Positions 11,791 through 29,399 of a stretch of DNA of 64,000 bases are shown in pieces (the stretch's first letter is position 1; each line of letters starts with the position of its first letter). The DNA comes from Pempheris klunzingeri (taxonomy: Eukaryota; Chordata; Actinopteri; Acropomatiformes; Pempheridae), in NCBI RefSeq assembly GCF_042242105.1, contig NC_092013.1, positions 4,025,987-4,089,986 on the forward strand, given 5' to 3'. Made by a program: the position numbers and the translations under genes. Under the pieces are notes generated by a model that was given only the letters and a program-made list of their open reading frames with translations, was not told the DNA's origin and did not search any database.

Positions 11791-13042
11791 TTTTTTTTTT
11801 TAAATGTAAAAAAAAAAATACAATAAATAAGGTCTAACGGTATCAAAAAGTAAAACTGCAAGTACATAAATATTTCAAATTAACAGGATTTAAAATTTCA
11901 CATATTTCCAATATTTAATTTTTTAATTTTCTTCTGTTTGGAAGTCTTTTTTTTTCATTTTTAAGACCTTGTGGGGCCTCTGTGTGTTACAAATAACCTG
12001 AATACCTCACCAGTACACAGTTTTATGCCACAAATGGTAAACAGATCATGAGTTACCTAGAAGTGATAAATACCTAACTAGGTCTACTGATCCTGAGCAC
12101 ATGTCTTATTTATCCCTGTTGTCACTGTCAGATTTAATCTCTATAAAGAAGATTTGATATAAACACTGAATGTGATGTGAGAAGGTTGCTGATGTTGGTG
12201 GAGTCGAGAGACTAAAGCTTTAATTTGGCTTGTGAACAACAGTCTGTACTGCAGAAAATATTGAATACAAAAATGAGTGAAATAGCGATTCATACAGTAT
12301 ATACACAAACATATGCATTCTATGTATATATTGCATGGATGTAATATGTGGTGTATTGGCATATACAGGTTGAACAGTAAACTCTCCCCTAATAAACGTA
12401 TTCTTTACTCCAATTTATGTTGAATCTCAGATAAGTGGCCTCTGGTGAAAGTGAAGTCATTATTACAAGATACAGCAGTGAACTAACCCACAGCTGAGAC
12501 ACACACTTGTCTCAATCTTAAAGTCTAATGTCAGATAAACATTTCCAGTGAGTTAATAACTAAACCAAAGCTCACTGCTGCAAATGTGTTTTGGTTTTAC
12601 TGCCCTTTAGTGTCAATGCTGGTATGTGTTATTCATCACTATCTGAATAGTATCCCATCTTTATAAAGAACAAGGAGACAAAAGGAATCAAAACACAAGT
12701 GTTGGAAAAAAAATCCTGTTTTTTTTAATAACACAATTATGTCTGTTACATAAAGTAAAAATCAAAATGAAACCCCATTTCGTCCCTATCAAACCCACCC
12801 TCATCCCGACCATCTCGGCAGTTTTGTGCAGCGATTCAGTCTGGGAATAAAAGAGCATGACGACACAGACAACGGTTTCCTTTGAGGACCCAGAGATAAA
12901 AGGACAAACACTGTGCCCTACGTAAGACCAGAGTGAATAAAAACACAGTCCGTCATTTAAAATATCAAAATAAAAGGTAAATTAAAACCAGCAAGAGCTT
13001 GTCTGAGATCACCAGAAACCTTATGAGGAGTACAAGCATATT
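11783..13042. other. Intergenic stretch between chchd4 and sec61a1
   Basis: AT-rich unique-looking sequence with poly(T) and poly(A) runs near 11791-11818 and 12710-12727. No gene seen. The right part may be a longer form of the sec61a1 3' untranslated region, since an ATTAAA-like site is present on the minus strand near 12723. Confidence 0.4.
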
Positions 13043-13048
13043 TTTATT
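13043..13048 (-). terminator. Candidate polyadenylation signal for sec61a1
   Basis: TTTATT on the + strand, i.e. AATAAA on the gene strand, about 525 bases beyond the stop codon. It would give a 3' untranslated region of roughly 550 bases. Other A-rich sites further on cannot be excluded. Confidence 0.45.
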
Positions 13049-13571
13049 TATACTTTTCACATCCTACTATAGGCCCCAAGAAACCTCAAGCATGATGGCA
13101 GCCTGTGGTGAGCATGACATGGGGCTTTCTTTCAGCTCCCCGTTAACGTCCAGACACGGTGCTTTCAGCCTGAAATGAGCACTAACATGTTGTCGCTGTC
13201 TTTGTGTTCCTTGAACATGCTGCTGTGAACAAAGCCTGAGGTCAGTCAAAGACAGCGCCTCACACTTGTGAGCTTTTAGGCATTCTTTCGCTGAGAAGAC
13301 AGTCAGTGGGGACATAGGCAGCCTGCAGAGAGATCGGTCATAGCTATTGGGAGTACAAGGGCTGAAGAGACACAATGCTATGCTCAACTCTGGGAGTAAC
13401 TGAAAGAGTTTTCTCAGCACTGACATGCTAGAGATGGTGGAGAAAAATTACCTATCCCAGCGGCGAAATGTCGTGATTGTGCGAATTGCAAAAAATGCAA
13501 AATTAGGGGAAAAGAAAAAAGATGGAGGATGGATGCTTTGTGTCTGATGTGTGTCAGAAGGTTGGTGTTTT

Positions 13572-17867
<4,296 letters not shown>

Positions 17868-18020
17868 GGTGTCCGTGGGCCGAGTCCTGCCGAGTTACTG
17901 GTACCGGTGTGGGTGCTGAGTGGGGTCAGTGTGGCTCCATCCAGCCGCTCCGCGAGAAAAGAGAGAGAGAGAGCCGGAGAGACACGTCACCAGACAGGCG
18001 GCTAGCACACGTCACTCCTC
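17868..18020 (-). promoter_or_regulatory. sec61a1 proximal promoter with paired UPRE-like elements
   Basis: On the gene strand two near-identical sites read GTGACGTGT (+ strand CACGTCA at 17983-17989 and 18008-18014), 25 bases apart and about 120-145 bases upstream of the start codon. TGACGTG is the core of the element bound by ATF6 and XBP1 during the unfolded protein response, and translocon genes are known targets of that response. There is no TATA box. The (AC)n tract begins only 11 bases beyond the second site. Confidence 0.55.
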
Positions 18021-18021
18021 C

Positions 18022-18024
<3 letters not shown>

Positions 18025-18089
<65 letters not shown>
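18025..18089. repeat. (AC)n microsatellite
   Basis: Uninterrupted AC dinucleotide run of about 65 bases at the upstream edge of the sec61a1 promoter. Likely length-polymorphic. Confidence 0.97.
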
Positions 18090-18090
<1 letters not shown>

Positions 18091-18569
18091 TCACACATTC
18101 ACACACACAGTCCCGTCTATTTACATCTTTAATTAATATGATAATTAATGATAATAATCATTGCATCATTTTTTATATTTATGATTTGACACTGAGCCCT
18201 CCCGTCCTCCAGGGGGCGCCCTCCTGCAGACCCATCAGCAGCCTGCTTCCTCCCTCTGACACAAACACCTATATTTTTATTTTGGTGTGTTAAAAAATAC
18301 TACATTAACAAGTAAAAATAGACTAAAAAGATGCCACACATAGAAAAAATTAAAAACAGAAATCAGATGCTGTACTATATGTATTGAAGTAAAGCAAAAA
18401 AGTAGAAATTTGTAAAACTCTAAATATTTTTCTTTATTGTCTTTGGTTATTGTTACATGACACACTTTTTCATATAATTTAGTTCTTTATTGCTTTTCCT
18501 TTTGCAAACTTTGTACTGACAATATCTTTTGTTTTAAGGTTATTTAAAGGAAACATACATTGTATTAAT
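18090..18569. other. AT-rich intergenic sequence upstream of sec61a1
   Basis: Low-complexity A/T-rich DNA between the AC tract and the LINE tail. No gene or named repeat was recognised. Confidence 0.4.
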
Positions 18570-18960
18570 CCCCAAAAGACAAACAGTACAAGATAATATA
18601 AGACATAAATTATTTAAATTCACAATAAACATTAATACACTATATACAACTTCCATATAAACAGATAAAAGACATGATGAATATGATTTACAGACGTGCG
18701 TGTGGATTAATTACACTAAGATATCGCCCTAAATATGTAAATAAATTGTCAATAAAAACAGCTTCACATTGTAGATTGAATGGAGTAAAGTGATAATAGT
18801 GACGGAGGTGATAAAAGATAACTACATTACCTTGAATTAGTTTAGTTTTATTGCAGATGGGATGAAGGAGCTGTGAAAGCGCTCCTTCCTGCACTGTGGG
18901 TGTAGCAGTCTGTGGCTGAAGGAGCTGCTTCAGGGGGTGAGAGGTGATGTCAGCTCCTCT
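18570..18960 (-). mobile_element. LINE 3' end (L2/CR1/Rex1-like), minus strand
   Basis: Read on the minus strand, the segment contains the typical end of a fish non-LTR retrotransposon: CTGCTACACCCACAGTGCAG, then GGAAGGAGCGCTTTCACAGC and CTCCTTCATCCCATCTGCAA, and a terminal TTTGGGGATTAATAC-type tail. Only the extreme 3' end and untranslated tail remain, so it is a 5'-truncated copy. The exact clade cannot be fixed without alignment. Confidence 0.6.
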
Positions 18961-19398
18961 GCAGGGTCCACAGGCCGTTTATTGTTCCTGTCCCTCCTCC
19001 CCAGCATACCACTGCATAGAAGACGGCACCATAAGCTTGTTCACGGTATAAATATGATACCACAGTCGTCCACTTTTAGAATAATAGAGTTAAGACGGCA
19101 CTCCCTAAAGCTGTTCCCACAAAGGTGCTTCTCTTTTTTATTGGTGTAAAAGCCTAAAATGAGCTTCCAGAGGATGACATGTGTGTTTTAAAAATAGATT
19201 TGATCAACTCTGGTCAACAGAGGAGGTTTTGTATAATTATAAAGCTGATTTGTGATTATTGTTATTTTTGGGGACAGAGTTGTGGAGTCTGCTTTGGAGG
19301 ATTTGTGTCCTGTACCAGAAAATTCTCAATAAATTTCACAATTTAAAGATCCATGGATGTATTTATGTGACACAGATCAATACGGGATCAGGAATGGG

Positions 19399-19470
19399 CT
19401 GAAGTTGAATGTATCTAAGTACATTTACTCAAGTATTGTACTTATATACAAATTGAAGGTACTTGTACTT
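19399..19470 (+). repeat. Fragment of the GTGGTGGAAGAAGTACT repeat family (other end)
   Basis: GAATGTATCTAAGTACATTT followed by ACTCAAGTATTGTACTTATA is the usual opposite-end sequence of the element in chchd4 intron 1, truncated after about 70 bases. Confidence 0.45.
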
Positions 19471-19783
19471 CACACAGGATGCACTCGTCTTCTTCACTGT
19501 GCTGTTGAAGAGCCGCAGTGATGCAGTTTCCTGTTTATTTGACTAAATGCAGTTTCCTTCCTCACATATTACACAAATGCACAATAATCACTACATATAA
19601 CAGCATGACATTATGTGAAAAGTTTTTATTGTAAAACTTTTTTAGCAGAACAGAGTTCATTTTTAAGGTGGAATGATTTTCTATCAGTTCTTTTAGTTCA
19701 GTCAGACTGATGTCTGAGACAAATCAGTTGTTTCTCATGATGTCACTTTTCACCACTAGAGCTCAGTGTTGTTCCAGGGATGA

Positions 19784-19799
19784 GTGTGTGTATGTGTAT

Positions 19800-19841
<42 letters not shown>
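19784..19841. repeat. GT-rich microsatellite with GTAT interruptions
   Basis: GT run of about 58 bases broken by TGTATG units in its left third. Confidence 0.95.
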
Positions 19842-19842
<1 letters not shown>

Positions 19843-20189
19843 ACACCAGACTTAAGACCAGTTGATTGAGGACAGTTTGTCCTACTGAGGCTAAAAGCCG
19901 CGTCCTCAGTTGGTAAAAAGATTTTTGGGTCAGTGGTTAATGTCAGATTAGGTTAAGATTGGGGGTTTAGTTCTTAGATTTAAGAGTAATGTGATGTAGA
20001 AATGGTTATGGTTGGGTTTACGGTAAGTCTCCATGAATTCAGTCTTCTTCTCTACTTCAGCCACACCAACATACAGTTATATTTCTATCTGTTTCCTGAC
20101 TGTTTTCATCATAGTCATTCATAGTCTGATTTATTCCTAAAAACATGGAGAACATTGTTTTCTATGGTTGTTGACAGTGTTTTATTTAG

Positions 20190-20645
20190 CTCAGTGAACA
20201 TTTTCCTGAGTTCATGGTCTCAGTCGCTAGTTTACTGTCTTCAGCACAGCAGGATGTTCATTTAGTAAATTATGGTCCCATTTAGAGGAAAATGGACAGT
20301 AAAGTCGGGTATGCTTCAGGTCGGGATTACTTTATGACTAATCAATCGGCGTCGGTCTTCATGGAGCCACTTCTGGCTCCAAAAAACCAAGATGGCGGCG
20401 CCCTTAAAGCCAAACTTGATGCTTCAAAGCAGTGGTCCACAAACCAAAGGTCGACGCCACGGCGGCTACATCCGCTTATGTTTGCCGTCGGTATTCAGCT
20501 TCATGTGGCTTCCACTGCAAATGACTTTGCACTTTAAGAGTTTGCGTGTGATGAGGTCTCATCGCTTCGTTGTAGTTGCCGTGGTTAAACTGTGGGTCAG
20601 TGAACGCTGGCGAGCACCACAGTGCTGGTGGCACATTTAACCACT
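20190..20645 (+). repeat. Interspersed repeat, shared with 54240-54640
   Basis: Shares a series of matches in order with a second copy at 54240-54640: GGTCTCAGTCGCTA, a CATTTAGAG stretch, GTGTGCTTTAGG/GTATGCTTCAGG and a 'cttcaaagc' block. It contains an internal inverted repeat around CTTCAAAGCAGTGGTCCACAAACC. It looks like a non-autonomous DNA transposon with foldback arms; no coding capacity. The class is unproven. Confidence 0.55.
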
Positions 20646-23240
20646 GACCCATAATATCAATGCACTGGAGCCGTCTAAACTCTCATTAAACTCTCACCAC
20701 CGTCATTCATCACTGTATTTGTTTCTCAGCAGAAAACACACACACACACAGAGGTGGTGGAGGATGGTTGGGACAGATAAAGAGATATTTGTTCATGTGG
20801 TTACATAATGACCACAGAGCTGTGAGCTAACACAGAGGTGAGGACAAGCAAATACCACACAGGCCGCCTCACGTCTCCACTTTCCCAGACGTTTGAACAG
20901 TTTCATCCAGCGTACAATTTCTCCTGTCAGTCACAAGAAAACTGCGCTCGAGCTCGGCTTTGAAATGCTAAACAGAAGTTATTATTAGTCACTTTGGAGT
21001 GAATCACGCTCGTGTTTTCATGAAGAGCGAACGATCCAGAAATTATTGTTTGATCTGCAGTGCTTTAATGATCTGAGAATGATAACACAGCCTGATGCAT
21101 CATGTGCAATCAGCCCCTCAGCGCCAGATAGTACAAACAGTCTGTGGCAACACACAAACAAATATCCATTATCTTTTCATACAGAGGACAAATCCATGCA
21201 AATAAAGCATGAATGCTGATTCAGTTTTTTGATAGCATACTGGTGTAACAGTACAGCCGCTCCTGTGTTTACCTGTGGAGGACATTATAACCTTCAGTTG
21301 CGTAAACCCAAACGTATCAGCGTACGGCTGATGCACGGAGCCCCGGGCCACAGAAATAGACCCGGGACAAAGCTATTTACACTCTACATTTGCATAAGGA
21401 CTGACAAAAGTAAGAGGGCATGTTGTGCCTCAGGCTCAACGCCTCAAAGACAAAAACTGGCCTTGGATTTACCTGCTCTGTGCTCAGGAATCAGCATTAT
21501 ATGACCTTCAAATTCAGTGTAATTTATCTATTTATTTATTCAAAGTTTATTTGTATAGGGAACAAGTATGCAGCATCGGTCGAAGCTACTTTGCAATGCA
21601 TATTTCCAAATGGGCCTTTTAAAATAGCCTATGTAATCTGATGGTGTTATTATTAATTCTTCTGTATGTCGTTTTAAGATATTTGTCATATTCATACTTT
21701 TGGATTGGATGGATTCATGTCTTATTCTAGTTTAGCTTGTTTTATTCTGCATCATCTCTGCCTTTTATTGTACTTAAATGTCCTTTTAAATGGTTTTTAA
21801 TGGTTTTTACATAAAGCACTTTGATTTGCCTCGTTGCTGAAATCTGCCATAGAAACATGATTTCACGCCTGCCGCCTCAAAGTGACTCTTGAAGGGTAAT
21901 AATAATTATAATATTAAACTAAAATAAAAGAATAATGAAAATAAGAACAGCAACAGTGATAATAAATAAAGTCTAAAAAAGAAAGTCTAAAGTCTAAATA
22001 AAATCAATAATTAAATGTAAAACAGAGCAGTTTCAGTGTTAAGTGTTAAGTTTTAAGAAGTGATTTAAAAGATGTCACCGATTTTGCAATTTATTAAAGT
22101 ATTTTAAACTTGAACTACATAAACACAAACACATGAGAGAAGGTAGGAAACAGAAGCTCGACAGTAAAAAAGAAGCCGGCGTTAAAAACCCAGAACTCAA
22201 AGCTCAGCGGAAGAAAACAAAAACTTCTTCTAAAACTATCTGAGTTTAAACTGATCGCAGGCAGGATTTAGTCTGATGAGGTTTGATAAGGTTTCCTCTT
22301 TAGCTAACTTATAATCATCAATAAATTCACACGTATTGATAAAAGAGAAAAAAGACGCTCTGTTTAATTCCATGAAGGTGAGCTGAGTGAACCAGGTGAG
22401 GAGCTCTAATCCAAGGCCAAGCTGTGGGTCATTTCGTCTGATTAAACCAGGTGACATTTTGGGGGGAAAGTCACATCAAGTATAAAAACATATGAATATA
22501 TATATATGAAAATAAATAGATAATAAATCTGGAAGAAAAAAAGAAAATGTCTCCAAAAGTGTGTCAGTATTTACAAACTGGCTGAAATGAATCATTGTGC
22601 ACATGGTTTTATCACCATCAGTCACCTCTGTCACTACAATCACTTTACTCCATAAAATCTACAATGTGAAACTGTACTGGTTGATCATTTATTTACATAT
22701 TAATGTAAATACGTAACGTAATTAACCCACATCCATGTGCAATTTATCTATCTAATGCAATCTAATCTGTATATCTGTATATATGTAGGATGTTTATAGT
22801 GTCTTTATGTCATTTATGACGTCATTTTATGGCTGTAACTTATTTTGATTGTTTATTTAAGTTGAAAATATTTCCAAAAACAGACCCCAAAGTGAAACGA
22901 ATTACTTATTTTGTTCCGGCAGTTCAACAGCCAATAATATGCACTTCACTATCATATAAAGAAAAGAAAAGCAGGAATTCTTACATTTAGAATATTCATG
23001 TTATTTTATCTTGTACATAAATTTAAGTTTCACATCTCAGTGATTTTTATTTTCAGTTTTTATTTTATTGTAACTTGTTTTTGAAAGGTGCAATATAATG
23101 TTTATCATTTAAGCAAAGTTTTTTTCTTTAAAAAAAAGACTTGAATTTATCATAAAAATTGGTGGAAACTAATATTCTGTGAAATTTTAATAATTGACAA
23201 ACTAATGTAGTAATGCTTTAGAGACGGAGATAATCTAACA
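20646..23240. other. Gene-free intergenic stretch
   Basis: AT-rich sequence. A LINE-like tail fragment with repeated AAGTCTAAAGTCTAAA units lies at about 21960-22000 and resembles the tail at 61690-61740. The ORFs here are short, overlapping and unrecognised. Nothing else identified. Confidence 0.45.
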
Positions 23241-23264
23241 GGTGAATCAGAGACTTGTGACGTC

Positions 23265-23640
23265 TCTTAGGTGACGTTTGTCCCAGTTTACTTTGTCTCA
23301 CTAACTTACTTCTTCTCTTGTTTCGGACACGTCACCTCCTGCCTGTGTGATTGTCTGATTGGTCTCACCTGTCCCTCGTCATCCTCGTCCTCTTCAGTCT
23401 ATTTAGTGTGTGTGTTTCACTCCCTGTGCTGGTTTGTCTTTGTGCCTCAGAGTCAAACTCTCCAGCCTATTTATACTCATGTTTGGTGTTTCTGTAAAGC
23501 TGTTTTACTTTGTCCTTGATGGACTTGTTGCCTGATCACCAGTCTAATGAACCTTTTGACTAAGTAAAGTCTGGTATTCGAGTCGTGCTCTCAGATATCT
23601 TGTCTACACCAGCTCCTACGTGATTCAGACAAAACTACTT
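23265..23640 (+). repeat. Possible retroelement-derived repeat, class uncertain
   Basis: Composition and motif order (TGATTGGTCTCACCTGT, a TATTTATA-type box, an AGTAAAGT near the end) resemble a terminal-repeat or promoter segment of a fish retroelement. No internal coding region adjoins it, so it would be an isolated old fragment. Weak call. Confidence 0.25.
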
Positions 23641-26172
23641 TCTTCCCATTAGTGGCTGACACACAGTGTGACGTTTAAATGGTGTTTCTAGAAAAGACGA
23701 CTTAACCTTATTAACCTTATAACCACAACCTGCTGCTGCTGTCATAAAAAAAATTAATCATCATATCCAACCAAATGTGCTCTGATCTCATTCTCGGAGA
23801 GAAAAACCTGACCTTCACCTACACAGAACCAGACACATGTGCCTCCACATGGTGATGCTGTGCAGAGTGACACAGACAAGCAGCACCCTGAGGTGTGTGG
23901 TGTGTGTGTGAGGCTGAACACACACACATGCAGGGTTGTCGGGACAAGGCCAGTCGGCTAATTTGTGTCTGCTCTAGATGAGTCAGTGTTTCTCCTCCTA
24001 TATTTTTAGAGATGAGTAGAATAAACATGAGTGCGCAGGAGTTGTAGTCAGTCACCGGGCAGATTTCATCAGCAGATGATAGGAAAGCAAAAGAGTCACC
24101 AAGACTCACACAGGAACTATAAATCTACTGTATCGGCCACATTAAATCCGGGGTAGGCAAATAAAACCCACAGTAAAATTTCAGCATGTTGTAATTGAAG
24201 TTTGGTTCCTCTTGGTTCTGTTGGCTTTGACCAATCACAGCTCCTCGCAGAGAGACGGAGAGCGAGAGAGAGTTCCTATTGGCTGTTCTACAGACGCAGC
24301 TGTGCACGTCGCTTCAGATGTTGGTGAAAGTCTGATTCAATAAAGAAAAGTCATGCAGAAGAAGTTGCTGCTCACAAAGCAACCCGAATAAAGGAGGACG
24401 GACTCATCAAACTGTCGAACAGAGAATAAATCCAATAAAACACGAGTTATTTCTGAGAACTTCAGGAGGAAGCAGCTTAATTTCATTTTCCTGTTATATC
24501 TAAATGTGTTTGTCACAGATGTATCGTCATTATCAGACCTCTAATAACTCATCTATGGGTGCGACTACGTGGAATATTGCTAATAGTTTAGCCTCCTGCT
24601 AACCGTAAAGGGCTTTATGTTTGTGTAACAGCATCGAGCTGCTGCCTTCATCTTCCTTAATGTCTAAATGTGCTGCTGCGGCTCATTAGCTTGCGCCATG
24701 GATGTAATGTCATTATGAGGCCGCTTATAATACAACCATAAGTATCCTGGTTTACCATGAAAGCAGGAGATTAGTGGATATGTTGACTGTTGCTAATAGT
24801 TTAGTTCATGTTTTAAACTGCTAAACAGTGAGATGGCATGATGGAAGCATTTAAAAATGAAATTATATAACTGAGCTGCACTTTCTGGTGTTTTTAAGCG
24901 GACACACTTACTTATGTACAACATTTATAGATGTGTGTTAAATCTATGTCACATTCCCGTCACATCACAGCTCTCGGAGGTTACATGACTCCTGAGCTGT
25001 TTGCCAGCTGGGAATGAGCGCTCACACACATCATACACACATGTAAACACACACACACACATTCATACTATTTACGCATATGAAGAGGTTATGTAAACCC
25101 ACCAGTGAGGACAGAGGCTCGTCCACATGTAGGGGACGGGGACGAGATATCAGTGGGTGGATGGGGGGGATAGAGAGGGCTGAACTATAATCTGTGATGT
25201 TTTTATTTCATGATAAATTTGTCATAACGGCTCGTCTGTCTGTCTCTGAGACGCGTCAGACCGGACAGCTGAGGCACGTACGACCCAAAACTGTTTCACA
25301 ATGGCTCTGATTAACCACAGTGTTTATCTGTTTCTCCACCCTGAACCCAAACTGCCGTAATCCCAACTAATCCAATCGAGCCCTGGCAGTAGTAATGACA
25401 CCCACGGATTGATTCAAGGGGGCAGAAAGTCTCAGATCGTTTGACCTTCATGGGTGAGCTTGAATAAAGAGTGTGTGCAGAGTTAATCGGTGCCTCTGAT
25501 GGTTCGTTATAGTAATTAGGAGGTCAGTGTGAATGAGTTTGACAGGCTGGACCGGCGTGCCGTGGGCACGACGGCGGCCTCGGGCCAGTTCGGGCCCTGA
25601 CGCCTGGTCAGCAGCGTCACTGCCGCGGTTATGTAACTCTCTAATTACGTTCTTGGCTTGATTTTGATTTTGCTCTCTTGCTTTTGCTGCCTGTTGGTCT
25701 GTTTCTGCGACTGTTCGAGCAGACTGAGCCTGTTTGATTCTATATCAGGGTTAAAACCCACAAGTTCCTGTTTGTATTGACATGGTTTAAAATGTGGCAT
25801 ATGTGAGATGTGGGATCAGCAGGGATTTTATGAATTGAATGCCTCCGATTGGAATGGGATTAAGGCACGATTTTACTAATCATGTTGTAATATTTGCTCA
25901 GATTATTTCATAGATCATTCGTGGAAACTTTGTAAGTCTCATGATTCAGGTTTAATACTCATTTATATAATATAATATAATATATGATGACTGCAGACTC
26001 ATGTTTCATATTTATAGCTCATGTCTTTGTTGTGACTGGTTGGCCTGATCAGAAGAACTTCAGCTTCAGTTTTATTGGTTTAATCAGGGCAGCGATTGAG
26101 AGCTGAACTTAAAAATAGATCCTTTGTGCAAAATGAGTATACAATGTTTGTATTAAACACCTTTTTGATCAC

Positions 26173-26205
<33 letters not shown>

Positions 26206-29200
26206 AAAAGGAAGGAAATATGTGCTCCTACAATAGAGGGGCTGAGGGCTCAGGAAGTGTCTTTTGGCTGAGCATGAAGTGATGAAAGTCGGCTGCTATT
26301 CAATTCAAATTTCTTTATTTTCTGTGACGAACGTGGTTGCAGTGGGTGGTGGGATAAGTCAAATAAATCACAGGATAACCACAGTCACACGGTGCCTCTA
26401 AAACCTCTTTAGACGTGTACTCAGTAGAATAAAACACATTATGGCATGAAGGAGTGGACTTTTTACCAATTTCACGCTTGTAAGGTTAATAAGTTCTTGA
26501 CTACAAAGTGAAACAAGAGTAAAGGAAAACACAACAGGCTGTGCACAGTTTAAAACCCCGTTTCACGTAGCAGCACCTAAGTAATGAATGGTGTGGATTT
26601 AAACCAGCCTGGAGCTTTGGAGTCACATTACACACACGACTTAATAAACTATACGGCTCCTGTAACATCTAATTGTCAAAGACCTGTTTTCACTTTGACA
26701 TTAAAGGGTCTTTTTCTGTGGATCAAAAAAGCCACATCAAGTCCACTTTGATTCGGTGTTATAACACAATAAAACTGTGTGTGAAATCTGATGCACAAGG
26801 AGAAGCTGTGACGGGGGTCAGAGGTCGCTCATGAAGGAGCGCTGTGGATGTCAGTGCAGCGTACGCTCCTTCTGTAAATGTCTTCTCATCACACCCTCCT
26901 ATAAAACCTATAATCTGTCCCAAACTAACCTGACACACACACACACACACACACTTTCCAGTAGCGGCTGAACTCTGATCACATCATATACTGATTTTTA
27001 AGCCTGTCAGGAGATTAATCATTCTGTATGATCTTCAGGAAGGAGAAAGACGAGAGAGGCAGCTGTATTTTCTACATATATTCTCTCTCCCTCATCACAT
27101 TATTGACCCGTTTATGTAACCACCGGTTCAGAGCTTGTCACCGTTGTGTAAACTCAGTTTAGCACCTGTCAAAACAGGCTCGGCCGTATTCCTGATTCAA
27201 GCATCTCTCGCTTTCTGTCTTTATGTTTCCGCGAATCTACCGAAATCTGACAGCTTCCCTCCTCGTGACTGAATCTCAACACCATGTAAACCGTCGTCTC
27301 TGTGCCCACTGTTACACCGCTCACTTTGGCAGTCACGCTTAATAAAAAAAACTGGGAGCTCATGTGTGAGTGTGTTGCCAAATTAAAACCTCACAAACGA
27401 GTGCAGCCTGAAAAAAAAGGCTATTTCTGTTTTAATGACAATGCTGCTGTCTGAGTAGAAGGCAACACACACACCACGTCCCATTTCTCTTTTCCTGCAC
27501 ACACTTATCACCTTAGTGTTTTATTTATGTATTTATTTAAGGATTTTGAATGTATGATTGTAGATTTTGCACGTCTGTGGCTGTATTAAAGCACTTTATG
27601 ATTGATATGTCTTGAGAAATGTGACTAAAAAAGTTCACTCTTGTGTGTGGGAATTTACTTTCTTCCCCTTTTCTGATTGGTGCTGCCCTCTGTAAATAGA
27701 GAGAACTGGATGGCACCATGCACCTTGGCCACAACGGTGCGGACCGGTTCCAATCCCGGCTCCGTTGTCACCGCTTGAGGCAGCTTGTGTGCTAAACTGC
27801 GTGAAGGACAATGGAGTAATTCTCAAATGGCAGTGAGACATGATGGGGATTATATGTGAGGGGCTAGCACAGAGATTGGTCGCATTTAATAGCTGCACTT
27901 CTCAACCAAAGACTGCTTTAAAAAATCTGTGTGATATCTTGTGTGTAAGGAAATGAAAATGATGTGCAAGAGGAACCAGGCTTTAAGTGTGAAGCAGGAT
28001 CCATGCAAAACATTCAGAGGGTGACAATGAAAAACAGATTTACAGTAAATAGAGCAAACAGTCAGAAATAAAAATAGAAACCTCTGCTCTGTTTTTTTTG
28101 CATGCTGTGTCATCTCTATTTGAGAGACAGTCAAGGACAAGTCCAATAAACGTCAGCTAGCCAGGAGGAAAGTGGAGCTGTGGTAGTGAAATTTGGTCTG
28201 GACTGTCTGCTGCGTGCAGAGGAGCAGGACCGAAGCCTTTCAACAGTGGAATAACTTCACAGTTATTAGATTCTCCTCAGTCTAATGAGCGGACTGCTGA
28301 GAGATCAGGAAATGAGTGGATGGTTGTGAACAAACAAGTGGGATTAATTTTGCACCGTGCGTGACCTTGAACTGATGACTTTGTCGACACGAAGAAGTGG
28401 ATTCATTGTGTTCTTTTGGAGGCGGCGCATTCGCACACCAGTCACTCAGGACTGTGTGAACGGCCACCAGCATGTTCACGAGATGTGATGGATCAACAGA
28501 GTGTGGTGGCATCAATGCTTTGATGAACCGGGGTGTGACTCTCGCGGCCCAAAAAGATGAGGCGCTATTTAATTCCCAGCAACGGCTGCAGTTGCCATAG
28601 TGATTTTAACCACTGTTATGCAACTGCTCCACTTGCAGCGGCAACCTTCACCAAGCAATGAGCTACGAGGACGCACACATGTAGACCCGTGTAGAAGTAT
28701 GCAAGCAGTATGGTATAGAATAACAGTGAATCTACAGTATGCGCGAGGTGTGATGTCCGTATGCAAACATACGATATGATGACAGAATGGGATCATTTTG
28801 ATGGTTAAGAGCAGCCCACTGACCCTGAGGCTGTTACGCAACACCGCCTACCACCCCCCCTCTCTTCCCAGTAGATTGGAGATGGAGGAGCTTATCTTCT
28901 CCCTCACTCCGTCCTCTCATCTATCAATCTTTCCAGCTCCTCCATAACCACGCAGCACAGAAACACCACATGCTTTGGGACTGACTGGGGCTCTGCGGAT
29001 GATCTCTGGCAGTCCATTAAACACGGCAAATACTGGGGTCCCAAAGTGGTGTGTAAATACAGCATGTGCTCATAAAGCCACGTAACCCGGCCCTGACCTG
29101 GACTCTTAAAGATTAAAGTGTCTGTCTGCTCAGTCAAACCCTTTACTGGGTAACGGCAAAGGGTTTGACCTTTTGCTGTACTGTCCTAAAGCGCCACAGG

Positions 29201-29399
29201 ATTACAGGCCGAGTGAAGTCCTGGACTGACAACGACTTAACATGTGCAGCATGTAAGTCGTGTTCACCATCAGCCAATGACAGCAATGTTATGTGCAGGT
29301 TATAACATGCTACAGATAAGCGTCAGGATTGGAAGAACTGAAACATTTCTCCTCAGTGCTCAAAGAAAATAGAAGCTTTTAATCATTTATCGACTCAGA
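23641..29399. other. Gene-free intergenic stretch
   Basis: No gene recognised. It includes GT tracts, short low-complexity runs and a GC-richer block near 25540-25640. A fragment with CAATTCAAATTTCTTTATTT (near 26300) is reminiscent of common fish repeats. A CCGGTTCCAATCCCGG near 27745 looks like an isolated Pol III B box but has no convincing A box. Confidence 0.4.
26175..26204. repeat. (GT)n microsatellite
   Basis: About 30 bases of uninterrupted GT. Confidence 0.95.

Noticed and set aside
17909-18136. Plus-strand frames encoding (HT)n peptides
   Set aside because: Created by the AC microsatellite at the sec61a1 promoter.
27720-27775. B-box-like GGTTCCAATCCC suggesting a tRNA or SINE
   Set aside because: No acceptable A box, no cloverleaf and no SINE body nearby.
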